A stretch of 64,000 nt of DNA from Martinezella tropici (lineage in GTDB: Bacteria; Pseudomonadota; Alphaproteobacteria; Rhizobiales; Rhizobiaceae), in contig NZ_QMKK01000042.1 in the NCBI RefSeq assembly GCF_003287875.1, positions 62,001-126,000 on the forward strand, in the 5' to 3' direction. Below the pieces are notes generated by a model, which worked only from the letters and a program-made list of their open reading frames with translations, was not told the DNA's origin and did not search any database. Of this stretch, positions 1-10,424 are shown piece after piece; the first letter of the stretch is position 1, and each line of letters starts with the position of its first letter. Made by a program: the position numbers and the translations under genes.

Positions 1-421
1 CGAAGTTGTTCGCCATGCACCATTCGATAATGCCTGCAAACATGGTCAGGGTCGCTTCATGCACTGAGCCCTCTCCCCTGCCCTCCTTAAGCGCAGTGTT
101 GACGCAAAAGCGGGAGCTTTCGATCATTGCGTTATGCGCATTCAGCTGGCCGTTCGGGAGAAGCGAGGGAAAGACCTCCGTCACCATGGTCGGACCAAGC
201 GCCGGGAGCAGCCTTGCACATCCCGCAACTTGGCCACCGTCAGAAATCGCGAGGACGTAAGTCGGCCCAAGAGCGTCGAATACATCTGACTCGCATCCCG
301 CAGTTACCTTGACGTCCCAGCCTAAGCGACCGGAGAACACATGGGCACGAAGTTTGTGATGGCTGTGGAGGAGATGTGCCTCTTGGATCGTCCGGGGCGT
401 TGAGAACGCGACAACTCGCAT
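1..421 (-). CDS. traI: LuxI-family N-acyl-homoserine lactone synthase (3' end outside window)
   Basis: The minus strand is open from an ATG at 421 to the window edge and encodes the first 140 residues of an autoinducer synthase, which makes acyl-homoserine lactones from S-adenosylmethionine and acyl-ACP. The LuxI-family invariant residues are visible: R25, F29, W35, D46, D49, R70, E101 and R104, with the motifs GRLGWDV and IESSRFCV. About 70 C-terminal residues are missing because the gene runs out of the window. A lux-type inverted repeat lies 62 bases upstream of the start. In Ti and rhizobial plasmids traI heads the trb operon, so trb genes may follow to the left. The family is clear; the name traI rests on context and could instead be a cinI- or rhiI-type gene. 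Confidence 0.9.
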   Translation of the reverse strand, partial: MRVVAFSTPRTIQEAHLLHSHHKLRAHVFSGRLGWDVKVTAGCESDVFDALGPTYVLAISDGGQVAGCARLLPALGPTMVTEVFPSLLPNGQLNAHNAMIESSRFCVNTALKEGRGEGSVHEATLTMFAGIIEWCMANNF

Positions 422-1097
422 GAACTTCTCCGTCGTTGTTTCTTCTGCGGAGAAATCAGCACAGATTGGAATCGTGCGGCAGTTGTAGAATCCTACAATG
501 CGGCGGTGCGATTCGCGGTCGCTGTATACTCGCGGAAAGTCGGTTCGAGTACGATTTGGCCTCTGATGTGAGCAGACTCTTGCAGGTAGCGTTTTCTGGC
601 CAAAGTTGCCGCCGCCTTCAAACTGTTCCTCGCCACGCCTGCCACGCGGCGAGTAGGGCAGAATGGAGGCGTCAAGGCCGCTCCCAGCGACATGGTCAAC
701 GGCTTAGTCTGGAACTGAACATCCTGCGCCGCCCGGACGTCGTTGTGGATCACAAGCAGTTTGGCCATTGGAATGCGATCTAACCCAGTTCCGCAAGCAT
801 TTCGGAAAAACCAACATGACATTGCCTGTCGAGCGGGTCGCCACTTTGCGATCTTTGCGCAACGATGATCGGCAGTCCCGACCCGTGATGGATGACCTCG
901 TCCAAGCCCTGCCCTACCACGTGGCGGTTAAACGCCCCTACCGTTCCCGGCGAGTCTTCTGGCTACGTCAGAGCTACCAATAACAAGTGCCGTCCAGCGG
1001 CAGACGAACGCGGACGGTCGTGAGGTTGAGACGATCCCGCCGGGCGACACCCTAGAAATGTTGGAAACAAACTCGTTCCGGGAGTGAGTAGCCGCGT
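422..1097. other. Intergenic stretch without a convincing gene
   Basis: Apart from the lux-type box at 483-498 I see no supported gene here. The open frames (for example minus 493-822) have biased composition and no recognisable motif, and one of them ends inside the lux-type box. It may be decayed coding DNA together with the luxI promoter region. Confidence 0.5.
483..498 (-). promoter_or_regulatory. Lux/tra-box-like inverted repeat upstream of luxI
   Basis: TTGTAGAATCCTACAA is an inverted repeat with 6-base arms around AATC, 62 bases upstream of the luxI start, where LuxR-type activators usually bind to autoregulate the synthase. Twelve bases (GAATCCTACAAT, 488-499) recur exactly in the traC-traA intergenic region at 6360-6371. 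This suggests one regulator, TraR or the second LuxR, acts at both places. Binding is inferred. Confidence 0.65.
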
Positions 1098-1400
1098 TTA
1101 CTGCGCCAACCACTGATATTCAGCGATCGAAGCCTTGCCTGATTTCTTGTCGTATAGGCAGATCATATTGACCATCTTCTTGGACTCCGGGTTCTTTTCG
1201 CGGAGCAGAATGGCAATCTTTCCGATGACATCATCGAAAACGACTGGTGCGGTCGCCTCGGGAGAGACCATGCGAGATTGACCGATGCAGGTGCCGTTCG
1301 CCTTAGCGAAGAGGGCATTCCAAGCGGCGTCGCTCGAGGCATTGGCAAGTGGAGCGAGAGCGAACATGCCAATTGCTGTGGCAATGGTGGTCTTCAGCAT
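1098..1400 (-). CDS. Small exported hypothetical protein
   Basis: A 100-residue protein. The ATG at 1400 is preferred to in-frame starts further upstream because a GAGGA ribosome binding site sits about 9 bases before it. It begins with a typical Sec signal peptide (a Lys, a hydrophobic stretch, then ANASSDA as likely cleavage site), so the mature protein of about 80 residues should be periplasmic. It has two cysteines (in GTCIGQ and NMICLYD) that could form a disulfide. I do not recognise a family. It stands alone between luxI and the decayed ardC gene. Confidence 0.6.
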   Translation of the reverse strand: MLKTTIATAIGMFALAPLANASSDAAWNALFAKANGTCIGQSRMVSPEATAPVVFDDVIGKIAILLREKNPESKKMVNMICLYDKKSGKASIAEYQWLAQ

Positions 1401-1559
1401 CGAGAAATTCCTCATGTCAATCCGAGTCATGCCGTATGCCGGCGATCCGTTGTTCATAACAAACGATGGCAACATGAGGGCTGCATCCTGCCGTCCTCGC
1501 TGGTCAGAGTAGCGAACCTGGGTTACATCCCATCCTAGATTCGGTCGAGGCCTCCGTCA

Positions 1560-2378
1560 CCAGCGGAAGGCCGTTTTTATAGGTGTGCCGCAAGGGGATA
1601 AATCTATCCAACGCAGCGGTTTCGTCGCTGCGATCACCGCTGCTGCGGCCATATAACCAGTCGCTGAGCGCGATCCGTTCTCAAGCCGCGACATAGGCGG
1701 ACCCGAAACGAGGGCGCTGGTGCTGAAGTTGCCTGACTTCGATGTCATCGGCATTGAGGGCTCGGCCACGGTCCTTCTCGTTGTTCGGGATTGGCATCGG
1801 ACCCGTGCCGGACTGCCCTCCTTGTTCGCTGCGATCTGAACCGGCGGTCGGGCGTTTCAAGGCCTGTCGCGCCGAGTGGCGTCCGACCCAGCCTCTCTGC
1901 GCGAGGGCAGGCTCGAGCGGATCGCGAGCGCCGATTGCTTCTTCCCCGATATCGGCGCAGTCATTCGGCACGGCGGCAATCAGGCCCACTATCCCCGGTC
2001 ATGGACTACATCCAGATGCCGCCCTTTGAGGCGTTTCGCGACGCTGCCGGATACACGGCCGTCCTCAGCCATGAGGCGACCCACTAGACGCCGACAGAAC
2101 ATCGCGTGGGACGTGACCTGTCGCGCTATGCCAAGGACCGGACGGAGCGGGCGCGGGAAGAACTCATCGCCGAACTTGGCAGTTGCTTCCTCTGCGCCGA
2201 CCTCGGTGTCGCGCCGGAGCTCGAGCCGCGGCCGGATCATGCTTCTTATCTGCAGTAGTGGCTCTCGGAGTTGGCCAACGACAAGTGGGCGATCTTTCAG
2301 GCGGCAGCGCATGCGAAACGCGCTGTGAGCTTTCTGCATTCCCAGCAGCCGGAAGCGGATGTGAAGGCCGCGGCCTCC
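1560..2378 (+). pseudogene. ardC: Decayed ArdC-type antirestriction gene (DUF1738/zincin)
   Basis: Translated pieces match the C-terminal half of ArdC, a plasmid-borne antirestriction protein with a zincin-type metallopeptidase domain. In one frame ADCFFPDIGAVIRHGGNQ is read at about 1933-1986; the match continues in another frame with DYIQMPPFEAF and the metal site HEATH. A TAG at 2085-2087 follows HEATH where the family has Trp (TGG to TAG is one change), and a second TAG near 2256 interrupts SYLQ/WLSELANDKW. The tail AIFQAAAHAKRAVSFLHSQQ is well preserved. The N-terminal half (about 1560-1900) is only faintly visible, with stops and shifts. The gene is dead. With the DUF736 gene downstream it resembles the ardC/DUF736 neighbourhood common on rhizobial plasmids. 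Confidence 0.8.
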
Positions 2379-3011
2379 CGTTCAAGCGTGGTCGTCACCA
2401 CCGGTGGCGGCCGCGTGGTCCATATCCGCTGCTCCTTGATACCTTGTGCGATGTTAGCACCAAGCCTTCCCAGATCGACGTTTTTGAAGCGTCGAGTTTA
2501 GGTTTACGGGACGGTTTGCGTTCAACGATGGACGGCTTGGTCTGCTGACGCATTGATCCTCCAGGTAGCGATTCGCGAGGGCAACGACATCGCACGAGGC
2601 GTGGTGGCAAGCCGGCCGATGTTTGCGAAGGGCCCGTTCCCCAATTGAAGCGTCTAACGACGACGGTGCAAGTGCGGCATGGCGCAGGCTAGCATCCCCA
2701 CCCAAGGCAAATGCGGCGGAACGCCATTGCAATATCCCTTCCGTGAGAGTTTCCGGCAACCCATCTGCGGGCTCGATGAGGCATGTCTGACCGGAGACCG
2801 GCTGCGCCTCGATCGTCTTCCCGCAACGACAACTCGCCGATTTCTTACCCCGGAAGGCTGCACCTTCCTCCTCGCCCACTAACAAATCGGCGACTTGCCG
2901 CCCTCCATTTCATTGCGGCCCTATCGGGTGCGGTCCGATCGCCACCGGTCTTTGCGACAGCCATCGAGGCCGCGATGGGCGCGGCCCGATACACAAGAAA
3001 GGAATACGACA
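2379..3011. other. Intergenic stretch without a convincing gene
   Basis: Overlapping frames exist on both strands (for example minus 2454-2885), but none has a ribosome binding site, a recognisable motif or a natural composition. It lies between the ardC relic and DUF736 and may be further decayed coding DNA plus the DUF736 promoter. Confidence 0.45.
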
Positions 3012-3320
3012 ATGGCAACCATCGGTACCTTCACCTCCGCCGAAAACGGCTTCACCGGCTCCATTCGCACTCTCGCCCTCAACATCAAGGCCCGCATCGC
3101 CCGGATCGAGAACCCTTCCGACAAGGGCCCGCAGTTCCGCGTCTACGTCGGCAGCGTTGAACTCGGCGCCGCCTGGCAGAAGACCTCCGAGCAAGGCCGC
3201 GATTACCTCTCGGTCAAGCTGGACGATCCGAGCTTCCCGGCTCCGATCTACGCAACGCTTGCCGAGGTGGAAGGCGAAGACGGTCTCCAGCTCATCTGGT
3301 CCCGCCCAAACCGGGATTGA
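3012..3320 (+). CDS. DUF736 family protein
   Basis: A 102-residue protein beginning [20 protein letters not shown], the characteristic opening of DUF736, a small family frequent on alphaproteobacterial plasmids and conjugative elements. Its biochemical role is not established. The ATG at 3012 follows an AAGGA site by 9 bases; upstream in-frame ATGs lack one. It has no signal peptide or membrane segment, so it is cytoplasmic. A strong hairpin terminator follows at once. Its usual neighbour ardC is broken here. Confidence 0.9.
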   Translation: MATIGTFTSAENGFTGSIRTLALNIKARIARIENPSDKGPQFRVYVGSVELGAAWQKTSEQGRDYLSVKLDDPSFPAPIYATLAEVEGEDGLQLIWSRPNRD

Positions 3321-3332
3321 TCGACGTAACGG

Positions 3333-3357
3333 GGCTCCGCCATCGGCGGAGCCTTTT
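3333..3357 (+). terminator. Rho-independent terminator after DUF736
   Basis: GGCTCCGCC and GGCGGAGCC form a perfect 9-bp stem with a 3-base loop (ATC), followed by TTTT. It begins 12 bases after the DUF736 stop codon. Confidence 0.85.
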
Positions 3358-3382
3358 CCCCTATCCGAATAGCAGCGCGCGA

Positions 3383-3544
3383 TTAACGCGCGTCGAAGCT
3401 AGCGGGGATCTTGCGCAATTGCGCGTTCTGCTCGATGAGCTTCTTTGCAAGCTGACGCCGCAAGGTAGCGACTTCCGCATCGAGGTCGGCCATTTCATTC
3501 GTGAGTGATCTCGGGCCGGCAGCAGCGGCAGCAGCTTGCTTCAA
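3383..3544 (-). pseudogene. Possible SyrB-like protein tail
   Basis: The minus strand reads a short alanine-rich then coiled-coil segment (from TTG at 3544 or ATG at 3493) containing ADLDAEVATLRRQLAKKLI followed by EQNAQLRKI. The pattern resembles the C-terminal leucine-zipper-like end of SyrB-type proteins of rhizobia, but the lysine/arginine-rich N-terminal domain is not found upstream, where a TGA interrupts the frame. It is a 3' relic at best. No function should be assigned. Confidence 0.3.
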
Positions 3545-3787
3545 CGCTGTTGCCGTCGTTTCTCATTTGCGGTGGAAAAGGGATCATCCTTTTTCCGCGA
3601 TGCGAGACGAGTTAGCGGAACGGCCGGCCAAACGGTGTGCGAGGCGCGGGGCGCAGTCGGTCCCGCCTCCCCTTCGGGTCACGATATCGAGGCTCCTGCG
3701 GCTGCCCTGTTCCCGCTCCTTGCACGACGAGAATTCCCGAAATCCCGCCCTGCGGGGCGGCGCTCACGCTGATTTCTCCGATACTCT

Positions 3788-5767
3788 TCATTGTCCCGGA
3801 TCAGCCTTGCTCGCTGCGCGCACCGCCTCGATCACAGAGGCTTCCGACGGCTTTTCGACCTTATGAAACCTGTTCGTGCCCACGCAGGCTTTCATGTCGT
3901 CACGTCGGAACCAGATCGCGCGGCCGCATCGAAGCGGTGCGTTGCCCGCGGTGAACACGATCTGCTCATCGGCGCGCATGCGGAGAACCTCATGCGGCTG
4001 GATCAGTGGTCTGGCGGCAAGCTGTTTCGACCGTGTTCGCGACGATCCCTTCGACTGGAAACTGCGGCTGACCTGATCGATCTCGACCGTGGTCACGCCG
4101 CAGCGCTTCGAGATGTGGTCAGCGGTGTCCGGGTCGTTGATCGCGGCGAATGAGATCCAGCTCGCACTTTCGAACCACTTGCTTGCGGCATCGCGGCCGC
4201 CATAGGTTTCCCGCATCTGACCGATCGACTGGTAGATCATGACAAGCGTGATGCCGTACTTTCGGCCGGCATCGCGCGCGGTCTCCAGAATGCGCATGTA
4301 ACCCAGCCGCGCCGCCTCATCGAGGAGGAAGAGCCCCCTGCCTTGAACCTCTCCGTCGCGATTGTAGATCGCGTTGAGGAACGAACCGATGATGACTCGC
4401 GCAAGGCCGGAATGCGTCTCCAATGTCTTTAGGTCGATGTTGATGAACACATCGGTCTTGCCGTTCGCAAGCGAGTCGGTCGAGAAGGTCGAGCCCGACA
4501 CGAGCGCGGCATAGTTGGTGTAGGATAGCCAGTGCGTTTCCTTGACCGCATTGGCGTAAACGCCGGAGAAGGTTTCCGGCGTCATGTTGACGAACGCGGC
4601 GACATTTTCTTTCACGAAATCCGAATTCGAATTGTTGTATATGGATTGCAGCCGCTCGCGCAGTTTCGGCTCCGGCTCCGCCAGATTGGAACGAACCTGG
4701 CGCAAGGTCTGGTGCTCCTCATCGGTGTGACCAGACAGACAGACGTCGGCGATCAGCGCGGTCAACAGCTGAAGCGCCGACGCGCGAAAAAAGTCATCGC
4801 GGATACCACGTGGGCCGCCGCTGTCGGTCATGATCCATGATGCGACCGAGGCGATATCCTCCTCTTTGGTTGCGCCAAACCGGCCAATCCAGTCGAGCGC
4901 ATTGAAACCGGTTTCAGGTTCCTTCGGATCGAGAATGCGGATGAAACGTGCGGCGGATTTGCGATGCCTATGTACCATTGGCGCGATCTCGCTCGAAGGG
5001 TCGAGCACAACAAGGCTGCCGGCCCATTTAAGGGCCGTTGGGATCGTCACCGACGTCGTCTTAAAGCCGCCCGAACCGGCAAACACGATACCGTGCGAAG
5101 AGCCGAACGAGGCGTCGAAACACAGCAGCGGTGACCTGCCGCCGGCGCCCCAGGTGTTGGAATCATCGGCGCGGAACGGGCGCGCCGCCGTGCTATCCTT
5201 GTCGACCCGATAGCGTTCGCCGATGACGATGCCGCCTGAGTCGGCAAAGAGCTTTGCCGCGTCCTGCATCTTCATCCAGTCGGCCTCCCCATGGAGTGCC
5301 CGTTGTCCTCGGATGCGTTTCGGCTCGGCGTGTGTGAAAGCCGCATTGCCAATCAGCGCGACGCGCAGCGCAAAGCCTCCCACCATCAGTGCGACCGCAG
5401 CGCCGATCATCGTGGCAGGATCGAGATATGATGCGACGGACCTGCCCACCCGTACCTGACCGGCAAGCGGCAGTAGGCGTGTTGTCTCGCGTATCGTAGC
5501 GATAAGGATCGTCGCCGTGCTTCCCGCAGCGACGCCCCAACCTGCGGACTTGATGCCGGTCGCGCCAGCGCTCGCGAGCAGGAAGATCACGCCGACGGCC
5601 GCTGAGGTGACATAGGGGATGGCGATTCCGGCCCGGCCGAATGTCAACCTGGAGGCCTCCGTCTTACCGAAGGCCGAAAGCCATTGCTCAATCCCGGTCA
5701 TGCCGATGACGGCAAGCATCATCAGCACGATCGGCGCGGCGGCGAGAGCAAGCTTACTCATTGTCAT
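3788..5767 (-). CDS. traG: Conjugal transfer coupling protein TraG (VirD4 family)
   Basis: A 659-residue inner-membrane ATPase that links the relaxosome to the mating-pair secretion channel. The first 140 residues hold several hydrophobic membrane segments. The Walker A loop GSGGFKTTS is at 231-239 and Walker B LFLLDE at 479-484, in the usual VirD4/TraG spacing. Length matches Ti-type TraG. It ends a traC-traD-traG unit reading away from oriT, and its start overlaps the end of traD by 14 bases, implying translational coupling. The start may be the first ATG (5767) or the second, two codons later. Identification is firm. Confidence 0.96.
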   Translation of the reverse strand: MTMSKLALAAAPIVLMMLAVIGMTGIEQWLSAFGKTEASRLTFGRAGIAIPYVTSAAVGVIFLLASAGATGIKSAGWGVAAGSTATILIATIRETTRLLPLAGQVRVGRSVASYLDPATMIGAAVALMVGGFALRVALIGNAAFTHAEPKRIRGQRALHGEADWMKMQDAAKLFADSGGIVIGERYRVDKDSTAARPFRADDSNTWGAGGRSPLLCFDASFGSSHGIVFAGSGGFKTTSVTIPTALKWAGSLVVLDPSSEIAPMVHRHRKSAARFIRILDPKEPETGFNALDWIGRFGATKEEDIASVASWIMTDSGGPRGIRDDFFRASALQLLTALIADVCLSGHTDEEHQTLRQVRSNLAEPEPKLRERLQSIYNNSNSDFVKENVAAFVNMTPETFSGVYANAVKETHWLSYTNYAALVSGSTFSTDSLANGKTDVFINIDLKTLETHSGLARVIIGSFLNAIYNRDGEVQGRGLFLLDEAARLGYMRILETARDAGRKYGITLVMIYQSIGQMRETYGGRDAASKWFESASWISFAAINDPDTADHISKRCGVTTVEIDQVSRSFQSKGSSRTRSKQLAARPLIQPHEVLRMRADEQIVFTAGNAPLRCGRAIWFRRDDMKACVGTNRFHKVEKPSEASVIEAVRAASKADPGQ

Positions 5768-5969
5768 CGCTGAACGCCTCCACGCCGATTGCGATCAACC
5801 GCGCCCGCTCGCCTTCGTCCGACTTCAGCCGCGCGCGGAGTTCGACCAGCGCTCCGAGCAGGAGCGCGCGTTTCTCGTATCGCAAGCCCGCCTTGACGAT
5901 CAGGCCGCCGAGTTCGATTTTCTCGCGCGTGTCCTTCTTGCGGGCATCGGATGTCGTCGTTCTGGCCAT
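5754..5969 (-). CDS. traD: Conjugal transfer protein TraD
   Basis: A 71-residue, charged, helical protein ([19 protein letters not shown]...) of the size and order of Ti-plasmid TraD, an accessory transfer protein between traC and traG. The ATG at 5969 is chosen because it lies directly after the traC stop at 5974 and gives the family length; the longer open frame to 6149 would run through traC. Its exact function is not settled; an accessory role near the relaxosome or coupling protein is assumed. Confidence 0.9.
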   Translation of the reverse strand: MARTTTSDARKKDTREKIELGGLIVKAGLRYEKRALLLGALVELRARLKSDEGERARLIAIGVEAFSDDNE

Positions 5970-5973
5970 ACGC

Positions 5974-6282
5974 TCAAGCCTCGCCATTGCCGCTCTGAGC
6001 CGCGCCAGGCGGGACCATTGTGGTCGACACACCCGCGATGCCTCCTCCATCGCCTTTTTTCCCGCCGCTCGTGGCCCTGCTCGCGTCATCCTGGGCTCCT
6101 CGAAAGCGTTTCGCGATATTCTCGAAAACTGCCTGAAGTTCCGCCTCATCGATGTCGATTTCTCCGAGACCAGCCTTCAGCGCAATGCGGCCGATCCGCT
6201 CGGCCTCGCGGGTTTCCGCAGCCTTGAGCTGCTCCTGCAGCTTGGCGATTTCGTCGCGGATTTTCGAGGAAGGTCTCTTCAT
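5974..6282 (-). CDS. traC: Conjugal transfer relaxosome accessory protein TraC
   Basis: A 102-residue protein starting [20 protein letters not shown] with an N-terminal coiled coil, typical of the TraC/MobC-like accessory proteins of Ti-type plasmids that assist the relaxase at oriT. It is the first gene of the leftward transfer operon, and its start faces oriT and traA. The ATG at 6282 is used; longer upstream frames cross oriT and are not credible. A lux-box-like sequence lies upstream. Confidence 0.92.
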   Translation of the reverse strand: MKRPSSKIRDEIAKLQEQLKAAETREAERIGRIALKAGLGEIDIDEAELQAVFENIAKRFRGAQDDASRATSGGKKGDGGGIAGVSTTMVPPGAAQSGNGEA

Positions 6283-6354
6283 TTCCGATCGTCTCCTGGC
6301 TGAGAAAGCGTGTCTTTGAAAGCCAGTCTTTCGGATGAGAGAGCGAGACGCACT

Positions 6355-6371
6355 ACGGTGAATCCTACAAT
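6355..6371. promoter_or_regulatory. Degenerate lux/tra box between traC and traA
   Basis: ACGGTGAATCCTACAAT keeps the complete right half of the luxI upstream box (GAATCCTACAAT identical over 12 bases) while only 4 of the 8 left-half bases match. It sits about 70 bases from traC and 170 from traA, between the divergent operons where Ti plasmids carry their tra box. Activation of both operons by a LuxR-type regulator is inferred. Confidence 0.55.
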
Positions 6372-6426
6372 CGCCAGAGGTGATGCTTTGGTGAATGATC
6401 CCGGCCGTTCCGAAGGAGCGGGTTCC

Positions 6427-6458
6427 AAGGGCGCAATTATACGTCGCTGATGCGACGT
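6427..6458. other. oriT: Origin of conjugal transfer (oriT), Ti/RSF1010 type
   Basis: AAGGGCGCAATTATA followed by the inverted repeat ACGTCGC-TGAT-GCGACGT (6441-6458) reproduces the known oriT core of Ti and rhizobial plasmids. On the complementary strand it includes the GCGCCCTT nick-region motif recognised by MOBQ relaxases. It sits between traC and traA as in pTi. Cleavage should be next to the GCGCCC segment. Confidence 0.92.
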
Positions 6459-6537
6459 GTTGCTGAGAAACCCCCGGTAGGGCCGCCGCTCCCGACAAAC
6501 GCGTCGATTTCATTCGCATTCGGGAGCTTATGCCGCC

Positions 6538-9500
6538 GTGGCCGTACCTCATTTCTCCGTCAGCGTCGTCGCCCGTGGCTCCGGCCGCAGCGCTGTGCTG
6601 TCGGCGGCCTATCGCCACTGCGCCAAGATGGACTACGAGCGGGAAGCGCGGACGATCGACTACACCCGCAAGCAAGGCCTCCTGCATGAGGAGTTCGTCA
6701 TCCCCTCAGACGCACCCGAATGGTTGCGGTCGATGATCGCCGATCGTCCGGTCTCAGGTGCGTCGGAAGCCTTCTGGAACAAGGTCGAGGTTTTCGAGAA
6801 GCGATCCGATGCCCAACTCGCCAAGGATGTGACGATCGCGTTGCCCGTCGAACTGACGGCCGAGCAGAATATCGCGCTTGTTCGGGATTTCGTCGAGCGG
6901 CACATCACCGCTAACGGAATGGTCGCCGACTGGGTCTATCACGATGCACCGGGCAACCCGCATGTGCATCTGATGACGACGTTGAGGCCGCTCACTGAGG
7001 ACGGGTTCGGTGCCAAGAAGGTTGCGGTTCGCGGCCTGGACGGAAACCCGATCCGCAACGACGCCGGCAAGATCGTCTACGAACTCTGGGCTGGCAGCCC
7101 CGACGACTTCAACATTCTTCGCGATGGCTGGTTCGCCTGCCAAAACCGGCATCTGGCGATGACCGGGCTCGATATTCGCGTCGATGGCCGGTCCTTCGAA
7201 AAACAGGGTGTCGACGTGGAGCCGACCATCCATGTCGGTGTCGGCGCGACGGCTATCGACCGGAAGGCCGAGCAGGCGAAGATCAAGTCGTCGGCAGGGC
7301 CGCCAAAGCTCGAACGGATCGAGCTGCAGGAGAAGCGGCGAAGCGAGAACGCACGACGCATACAGCGCCGGCCGGACATCGTCCTCGACCTGATCACCCG
7401 CGAGAAGAGCGTCTTCGATGTCCAAGACGTTGCGAAGATCCTGCATCGCTATATTGACGATGCCGTCCTTTTCCAAAACCTGATGGTTCGCGTCGTGCAG
7501 AGCCCTGAAGCGCTCCGTCTCGAGCGCGAGAGGATCTCGTTCGCGACCGGAACCCGAGTGCCGGCCAGGTACACGACGCGCGAGCTGATCCGGCTTGAAG
7601 CAGAGATGGCCAACGGTGCAATCTGGCTCTCAGGGCGATCTTCACATGGCGTTCGGGAAGCAGTGCTCGAGAGGACGTTCGCGCGCCATTCGCGCTTATC
7701 GGAGGAGCAGAGGACAGCGATCGAACATGTCGCTGGACCCGAACGGATCGCAGCGATCATAGGCCGTGCCGGCGCCGGCAAGACCACGATGATGACGGCA
7801 GCGCGTGAAGCGTGGGAAGCCGCGGGCTATCGTGTCGTGGGTGGCGCACTTGCCGGCAAGGCTGCCGAAGGGCTGGAGAAGGAAGCAGGGATCGCCTCGC
7901 GTACGCTTTCATCCTGGGAGCTTCGCTGGAGCCGCGGCCGAAACCAGCTTGACGCAAAGACGGTCTTCGTTCTCGACGAGGCCGGCATGGTGTCGTCGCG
8001 GCAGATGGCGCAGCTGGTCGAGACGGTGACCAAGGCCGGCGCCAAGCTTGTCCTGGTTGGTGATCCCGAACAGCTCCAGCCGATCGAAGCCGGCGCCGCG
8101 TTCCGGGCGATTGCCGACCGCATAGGTTACTCCGAACTCGAGACCATCTATCGCCAGCGCGAGCAATGGATGCGCGATGCGTCGCTCGACCTCGCCCGCG
8201 GCAACATCCGCAAGGCTATCGGTGCCTATACCGTTCATGGCCGAATGATCGGTTTGAGGCTGAAGGACGAGGCAGCCGATAGGCTTATCGCTGATTGGAG
8301 TCGGGACTTCGACCCGACGAAGACGACATTGATCCTTGCCCACCTCCGGCGCGATGTGCGAATGCTCAACGACATGGCGCGGGCCGAGCTCGTCACGCGT
8401 GGCATCCTTGGTGAAGGTTTTGCATTCCGCACGGAGGACGGGCACCGCAACTTCGCCATCGGCGACCAGATCGTCTTTCTGAAGAACGAAGGATCGCTCG
8501 GCGTCAAGAACGGCATGCTCGGCAAGGTCGTCGAAACCGCTCAAAACCGTATTGTCGCCGAGATAGGCGAGGGCGAGCACCGGCGACAGATTATCGTCGA
8601 ACAGCGGTTCTACAACAATCTCGACCATGGTTATGCCACCACGATCCATAAGAGCCAGGGCGCTACCGTCGACCGAGTGAAGGTGCTCGCGTCACTCTCG
8701 CTTGATCGGCATTTGACCTATGTGGCCATGACCCGTCATCGCGAGGATCTCCGCGTCTATTACGGTACCCGATCCTTTGCTTTGGCCGGCGGCCTGGTCG
8801 AGATCCTGTCACGCAGACAAGCCAAGGAAACCACGCTCGACTACGAGAAGGGCAGTCTCTATCGCCAGGCACTGCGTTTTGCCGAAGCCCGCGGCCTCCA
8901 TATCGTCAATGTCGCCCGAACGGTTGTCCGCGACCGGGTTGAATGGACGATCCGCCAGAAACAGAAACTCGCCGGTCTTGCCCACCGGCTCCTCGCCGTC
9001 GGCGTCCAACTCGGCCTCAGTGCCAGCCCCAAACCGACCCAATCCCCAAGCACCAATGAGGTCAGCCCAATGGTTGCCGGCATCACGATATCTACGAAAA
9101 CGGTCGAGCAAGCGGTTGCCGAAAAGGTCGAAGCCGATCCCGGTCTCAAGAAGCAATGGGAAGACGTCTCGACCCGCTTCCATCTCGTCTATGCGCAGCC
9201 GGAAGCCGCCTTCAAGGCCGTCAACGTCGACGCCATGCTGAAGGATGGAGCGACCGCCAGATCGACACTGGCGAAGATCGCCGACGAGCCGGAAAGTTTT
9301 GGTACCCTCAAGGGGAAGACCGGCCTGCTCACAAGCCGCGCCGACAAGCAGGAACGCGAGTGGGCGGAAGGCAATGTGCCAACCCTGGTGCAGAGTCTCA
9401 GCGATTACCTGCGTCAGCGCAGACAGGCGGAACAGCGGTTTCAGGCTGATGAAATAGCGGCTCGTCGCAGGGTCGCAATCGACATTCCGGCGCTGTCGCC

Positions 9501-9861
9501 AGGTGCACGCCAGACGCTCGAGCGGGTGCGCGACGCCATTGATCGAAACGATCTTCCGTCGGCGCTCGAGTTCGCGCTTGCCGATAAAATGGTGAAGGCG
9601 GAGCTGGAGGGATTTGCCAAGGCGGTTGCCGAGCGTTTCGGTGAACGGACCCTCCTGCCCCTGGCCGCCAAAGAGGCGAACGGGGAAACCTTTAGGTCGG
9701 TCACGGCGGGCATGAACCCAGCTCAGAAGGCGGAGGTCCAATCGGCATGGAGCCTGATGCGTACAGTGCAGCAGCTGAACGCCAATGAGCGAACGGTCGA
9801 AGCCCTGAAACAGGCCGAGACGCTTCGCCTGAGCAGGACCGAGGGGCTGTCGCTGAAATGA
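6538..9861 (+). CDS. traA: Conjugative relaxase/helicase TraA
   Basis: An 1107-residue relaxase that nicks oriT and unwinds the transferred strand. The N-terminal MOBQ (MobA/MobL) domain has the SAAYRH motif (Y25, probable nicking tyrosine) and the metal-binding HxH in GNPHVHLM (H142, H144). The central domain is a TraI/RecD-like superfamily 1 helicase with Walker [10 protein letters not shown] from 409 and Walker B VLDEAGM near 478; a helical C-terminal region follows. The start is GTG at 6538, preceded by GGGAG and matching the family start MAxxHF. The nearby ATG at 6530 is in another frame. It overlaps traF by 4 bases. Confidence 0.97.
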   Translation: MAVPHFSVSVVARGSGRSAVLSAAYRHCAKMDYEREARTIDYTRKQGLLHEEFVIPSDAPEWLRSMIADRPVSGASEAFWNKVEVFEKRSDAQLAKDVTIALPVELTAEQNIALVRDFVERHITANGMVADWVYHDAPGNPHVHLMTTLRPLTEDGFGAKKVAVRGLDGNPIRNDAGKIVYELWAGSPDDFNILRDGWFACQNRHLAMTGLDIRVDGRSFEKQGVDVEPTIHVGVGATAIDRKAEQAKIKSSAGPPKLERIELQEKRRSENARRIQRRPDIVLDLITREKSVFDVQDVAKILHRYIDDAVLFQNLMVRVVQSPEALRLERERISFATGTRVPARYTTRELIRLEAEMANGAIWLSGRSSHGVREAVLERTFARHSRLSEEQRTAIEHVAGPERIAAIIGRAGAGKTTMMTAAREAWEAAGYRVVGGALAGKAAEGLEKEAGIASRTLSSWELRWSRGRNQLDAKTVFVLDEAGMVSSRQMAQLVETVTKAGAKLVLVGDPEQLQPIEAGAAFRAIADRIGYSELETIYRQREQWMRDASLDLARGNIRKAIGAYTVHGRMIGLRLKDEAADRLIADWSRDFDPTKTTLILAHLRRDVRMLNDMARAELVTRGILGEGFAFRTEDGHRNFAIGDQIVFLKNEGSLGVKNGMLGKVVETAQNRIVAEIGEGEHRRQIIVEQRFYNNLDHGYATTIHKSQGATVDRVKVLASLSLDRHLTYVAMTRHREDLRVYYGTRSFALAGGLVEILSRRQAKETTLDYEKGSLYRQALRFAEARGLHIVNVARTVVRDRVEWTIRQKQKLAGLAHRLLAVGVQLGLSASPKPTQSPSTNEVSPMVAGITISTKTVEQAVAEKVEADPGLKKQWEDVSTRFHLVYAQPEAAFKAVNVDAMLKDGATARSTLAKIADEPESFGTLKGKTGLLTSRADKQEREWAEGNVPTLVQSLSDYLRQRRQAEQRFQADEIAARRRVAIDIPALSPGARQTLERVRDAIDRNDLPSALEFALADKMVKAELEGFAKAVAERFGERTLLPLAAKEANGETFRSVTAGMNPAQKAEVQSAWSLMRTVQQLNANERTVEALKQAETLRLSRTEGLSLK

Positions 9862-10424
9862 ACATTTTTCTTGTTGAAGCATCGTCGTTGAGGCGACCAG
9901 GAAAAGCTCTGCCTCTTATCTTGGCGGTAATCACTTCGGCACTTCTCGGCGCGATCACGGCCGCCTGGCTCGGTGGCTTTCGGCTCAATCTTACGCCCAG
10001 CGAGCCACTCGGTCTCTGGCGCATCGTCGAACTCGATCGCCCGGCGGCCGTTGGCGATCTGGTCTTCGTTTGCCCGCCTCGGACGCCACCCATGCAGGAG
10101 GCGCGCAGTCGCGGCTATCTGCGCTCCGGCTTGTGCCCAAGTGGGGTTGCACCTTTGATCAAGATGGTCATGGCCGTTGCGGGACAACGGGTCGACGTCG
10201 GCGCCAGTGTGACCGTGGATGGCCGCCCGGTTGCCTCCTCCACCATTGCACAGCGAGATGGTGAGGGACGGTCGCTGACGCCTTTCGGCGGAGGGATCGT
10301 GCCAGCGGGCTGCATCTTCCTTCATTCGGCTTTCGCTGGGTCCTTTGACTCCCGCTATTTCGGCCCTCTCCCCGCTTCCGGCATCCTGGGGCTCGCGCAA
10401 CCGGTTTTGACCTATGCGCCATGA
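9858..10424 (+). CDS. traF: Conjugal transfer signal peptidase TraF (S26 family)
   Basis: A 188-residue membrane-anchored serine protease that matures pilin-type TrbC in Ti/RP4 systems. It has one N-terminal membrane segment (about residues 18-40), the catalytic serine motif TPSEPLGLW and the general-base lysine in PLIKMVMA. The ATG lies within the last codons of traA (ATGA overlap) and its end overlaps traB by 11 bases, so traA-F-B are translationally coupled. Its substrate would be encoded in a trb operon outside the window. Confidence 0.95.
   Translation: MNIFLVEASSLRRPGKALPLILAVITSALLGAITAAWLGGFRLNLTPSEPLGLWRIVELDRPAAVGDLVFVCPPRTPPMQEARSRGYLRSGLCPSGVAPLIKMVMAVAGQRVDVGASVTVDGRPVASSTIAQRDGEGRSLTPFGGGIVPAGCIFLHSAFAGSFDSRYFGPLPASGILGLAQPVLTYAP

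Noticed and set aside
493..822. Minus-strand open frame between luxI and the exported protein
   Set aside because: It contains no recognisable domain or ribosome site, and its stop falls inside the lux-type inverted repeat.
2454..2885. 143-codon minus-strand frame before DUF736
   Set aside because: It has biased composition, no ribosome site and no known motif; it overlaps several equally long frames on the other strand.
5974..6687. 237-codon frame as a long TraC
   Set aside because: The extension would translate oriT and part of traA antisense. Family size and start match ATG 6282.
6530..6736. ATG at 6530 as a start for traA
   Set aside because: It is in a different frame. The relaxase N-terminus ([10 protein letters not shown]) begins at GTG 6538.
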